From: DASQGA01 sp038209555
GTDB taxonomy: Bacteria > Actinomycetota > Thermoleophilia > Gaiellales > Gaiellaceae
DNA: 6,052 nucleotides
Direction of reading: 5' to 3'
NCBI GenBank assembly: GCA_038209555.1
Contig: JBBQXP010000133.1
Coordinates: 1 to 6,052, forward strand
The position numbers and the translations under genes were made by a program. Every line of letters begins with the position of its first letter. Within the stretch, counting starts at the first letter, position 1. Positions 4,824 through 6,052 of the stretch are shown piece after piece. A model generated the notes under the pieces. The model was not told the origin of the DNA. It did no database searches and saw nothing but the letters and a program-made list of their open reading frames with translations.

Positions 4824-5768
4824 GTGCCCGAAGACCACGTCCTCGCGCTCGGGGATCTCCGCCTCGAGCTCGGCGGCACGCTTGCGGGTGCCAGCCTCGC
4901 GTACCGGACGCACGGAACGCTCTCTCCGGCCCGGGACAACGCGGTCCTGTTCCCGCACATGTACTCGGGGACGGAGGCATCCCTCGATTCCTGGATCGGC
5001 CCGGGACGGGCGCTCGACTCCGATCGCTGGCTCGTGGTCTGTCCGGGGCAGCTCGGCAACGGCAGCTCGACCTCGCCGAGCACGACCAGCGGCCCGTTCC
5101 CCGACCTGACGATCGGGGACGACGTCACCGCGCAGCACCAGCTTCTGACGGAGGAGCTCGGGATCGAGAGCATCGGGCTCGTGCTCGGCTTCTCGATGGG
5201 CGCCCAGCAGGCGTACGAGTGGGCCGTGCGATTCCCCGCTGCGGTGGAGAGGCTCGCGGTGTTCGCGGGTCTCGCAAGGACGACTCCCGGAAACGGCCTC
5301 CTCGTTGCAGCCTCGGAGGAGGCGCTTCGGTCCGGAGGTACCGGCCAGCACGCCCGCTTCTGGGCGGCGACGGGCCTTTCCACGGAGCTCTACCGGCGGG
5401 AGGCGTGGCGCGATGCCGGCTACGACTCGGTCGACGACATGGTGCGGCGCCTCTTCGAGGACGACTACGCCTCCTCCGACCGTGCCGATCTCCTCTGCCA
5501 GCTAGGCAAGTGGCGTCGCGCCGACGTCTCACGCCAGACCGGCGCCGACCTACCCGAAGCGCTCGGCCGGATCACGGCCCGGACCGTCGTGGCGCCCTTC
5601 TCGCACGACGCCTGGTTCCCAGTCGCCGACTGCGAGGTCGAGCAACGGCTGATCTCTGGCAGTCGGCTCCAGGTCGTCGAGAGTGTCTGGGGCCACTACG
5701 GCTGGGGGATCGGGCCGAGCGAGACGGCCCAGATCGAGGGCGTCCTCGCCGACCTCCTCGCTACATGA
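4824..5768 (+). CDS. MetX-like alpha/beta hydrolase (homoserine O-acetyltransferase family)
   Basis: A 314-residue alpha/beta-fold protein of the homoserine acyltransferase superfamily. The nucleophile elbow GFSMGAQQ gives Ser124. Asp262 (SHDAWFP) and His291 (GHYGW) complete the triad at the expected spacing. Other family landmarks are LAYRTHGTLS (25-34), IGPGRALD (58-65), the PGQLGNGSSTSPS segment (74-86) and AQHQLLTEELGI (103-114). True MetX enzymes usually have a GGSLGG or GGSMGG elbow and are somewhat longer, so this is more likely a paralogue of uncertain acyl-transfer or hydrolytic activity than the methionine-pathway enzyme. No methionine gene is nearby. The GTG start lies 3 bp after the stop of the nitroreductase-like gene and lacks its own clear ribosome-binding site, implying coupling. 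The 3' end overlaps the convergent glutamine synthetase gene by 8 bp. Confidence 0.9.
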   Translation: MPEDHVLALGDLRLELGGTLAGASLAYRTHGTLSPARDNAVLFPHMYSGTEASLDSWIGPGRALDSDRWLVVCPGQLGNGSSTSPSTTSGPFPDLTIGDDVTAQHQLLTEELGIESIGLVLGFSMGAQQAYEWAVRFPAAVERLAVFAGLARTTPGNGLLVAASEEALRSGGTGQHARFWAATGLSTELYRREAWRDAGYDSVDDMVRRLFEDDYASSDRADLLCQLGKWRRADVSRQTGADLPEALGRITARTVVAPFSHDAWFPVADCEVEQRLISGSRLQVVESVWGHYGWGIGPSETAQIEGVLADLLAT

Positions 5769-6052
5769 CCTCGCGGTAGCGCTCGCGCTCCCAGTCCGTG
5801 ACGTGCCGGCCGAAAAGCTCGAGCTCGTGGCGCAGCATGGTGAGGTAGACGTCGACGAACGTCTCGCCGTAGACCTGGCGGGCGAACTTGCTCCCCTCGA
5901 GCTCGGGGACAGCTTCCGCGAGGCTCGTCGGAAGGCGGCGGAGCGACTCGTCGGCGTGCGGGTCGCCGGTCACGATCGGCGGCAGCTCGAGCTCCTGCTC
6001 GAGGCCGTCGGCGCCCGCCGCAAGGCAGCCCGCGAGGACGAGGTACGGGTTC
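5761..6052 (-). CDS. Glutamine synthetase family protein, C-terminal part (partial)
   Basis: The frame is open from the right edge of the window to a TAG at 5761-5763 and gives 96 residues. It begins with NPYLVLAGCLAAGADGLE, the conserved C-terminal helix of glutamine synthetases, followed by a Pro-containing turn (ELPPIVTGDP), LPTSLAEAVPELEGS and the terminal TDWERERY. An in-frame GTG at 5971-5973 is internal and not the start. The ending resembles GlnA-type paralogues that gamma-glutamylate amines (PuuA, GlnA3/GlnA4) rather than the adenylylated main GlnA, but the ATP and substrate sites lie outside the window, so the substrate cannot be judged. With the nearby glutamine amidotransferase and SDR, a role in gamma-glutamylated amine metabolism is plausible. 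It ends 8 bp inside the convergent MetX-like gene. Confidence 0.93.
   Translation of the reverse strand, partial: NPYLVLAGCLAAGADGLEQELELPPIVTGDPHADESLRRLPTSLAEAVPELEGSKFARQVYGETFVDVYLTMLRHELELFGRHVTDWERERYREVM

Noticed and set aside
2808..5351. 847-codon open frame on the minus strand
   Set aside because: It runs antisense to the nitroreductase-like and MetX-like genes and shifts frame against the amidotransferase. Its translation is low-complexity, rich in Arg, Glu and Ala, without family motifs, as expected for a shadow frame in GC-rich DNA.
4824..5768. Naming the alpha/beta hydrolase metX
   Set aside because: The catalytic triad fits the family, but the elbow and length differ from true homoserine O-acetyltransferases and no methionine gene is adjacent.
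5761..5973. Small 70-residue gene starting at GTG 5973
   Set aside because: The frame continues upstream to the window edge with conserved glutamine synthetase sequence, so this GTG is an internal valine codon of a longer gene.

Overview
The window is high-GC DNA (about two thirds G+C by eye). It is packed with genes and shows strong G/C preference at third codon positions, GTG starts and apparently leaderless promoters. Together with the gene content (a CYP125-like P450, a Rieske ferredoxin, a MetX-like hydrolase, and glutamine synthetase with a glutamine amidotransferase), this suggests an actinobacterium, possibly of the Thermoleophilia (Gaiellales/Solirubrobacterales) type. The taxon is inference; no marker gene is present.

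Layout from left to right: (1) 1-111 (+), the C-terminus of an unidentified membrane protein. (2) 83-1650 (-), a two-gene unit in which a Rieske [2Fe-2S] ferredoxin is followed by a cytochrome P450 with a TGATG stop/start overlap. (3) 1651-1673, a 23-bp divergent gap holding two opposed -10-like hexamers inside an inverted repeat. (4) 1674-1973 (+), a 99-residue cupin. (5) 1959-3403 (-), a class I glutamine amidotransferase followed by a short-chain dehydrogenase with a GTGA overlap. (6) 3404-3476, a divergent promoter region. (7) 3477-5768 (+), a 447-residue nitroreductase-like protein followed after 3 bp by a MetX-like alpha/beta hydrolase. (8) 5761-6052 (-), the C-terminal 96 residues of a glutamine synthetase family protein whose start lies beyond the window. 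No stretch over 73 bp lacks a gene. All three convergent junctions overlap (29, 15 and 8 bp), so there is no room for conventional terminators. I see no tRNA, rRNA, CRISPR array or mobile element.

How the genes may work together: glutamine synthetase homologue, glutamine amidotransferase and SDR resemble neighbourhoods in which an amine is gamma-glutamylated, oxidised, and then freed of the glutamyl group (the PuuA/PuuD logic; also the glnA4 region of mycobacteria). The Rieske ferredoxin and P450 look like a dedicated electron-transfer/monooxygenase pair. The nitroreductase-like and MetX-like genes form a separate plus-strand mini-operon placed between the glutamine synthetase and the amidotransferase. 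The overall picture is a small-molecule catabolic region with an unknown substrate. The most unusual points are the Rieske-P450 coupling, the symmetric 23-bp bidirectional promoter, and the uncharacterised nitroreductase-like/MetX-like pair.
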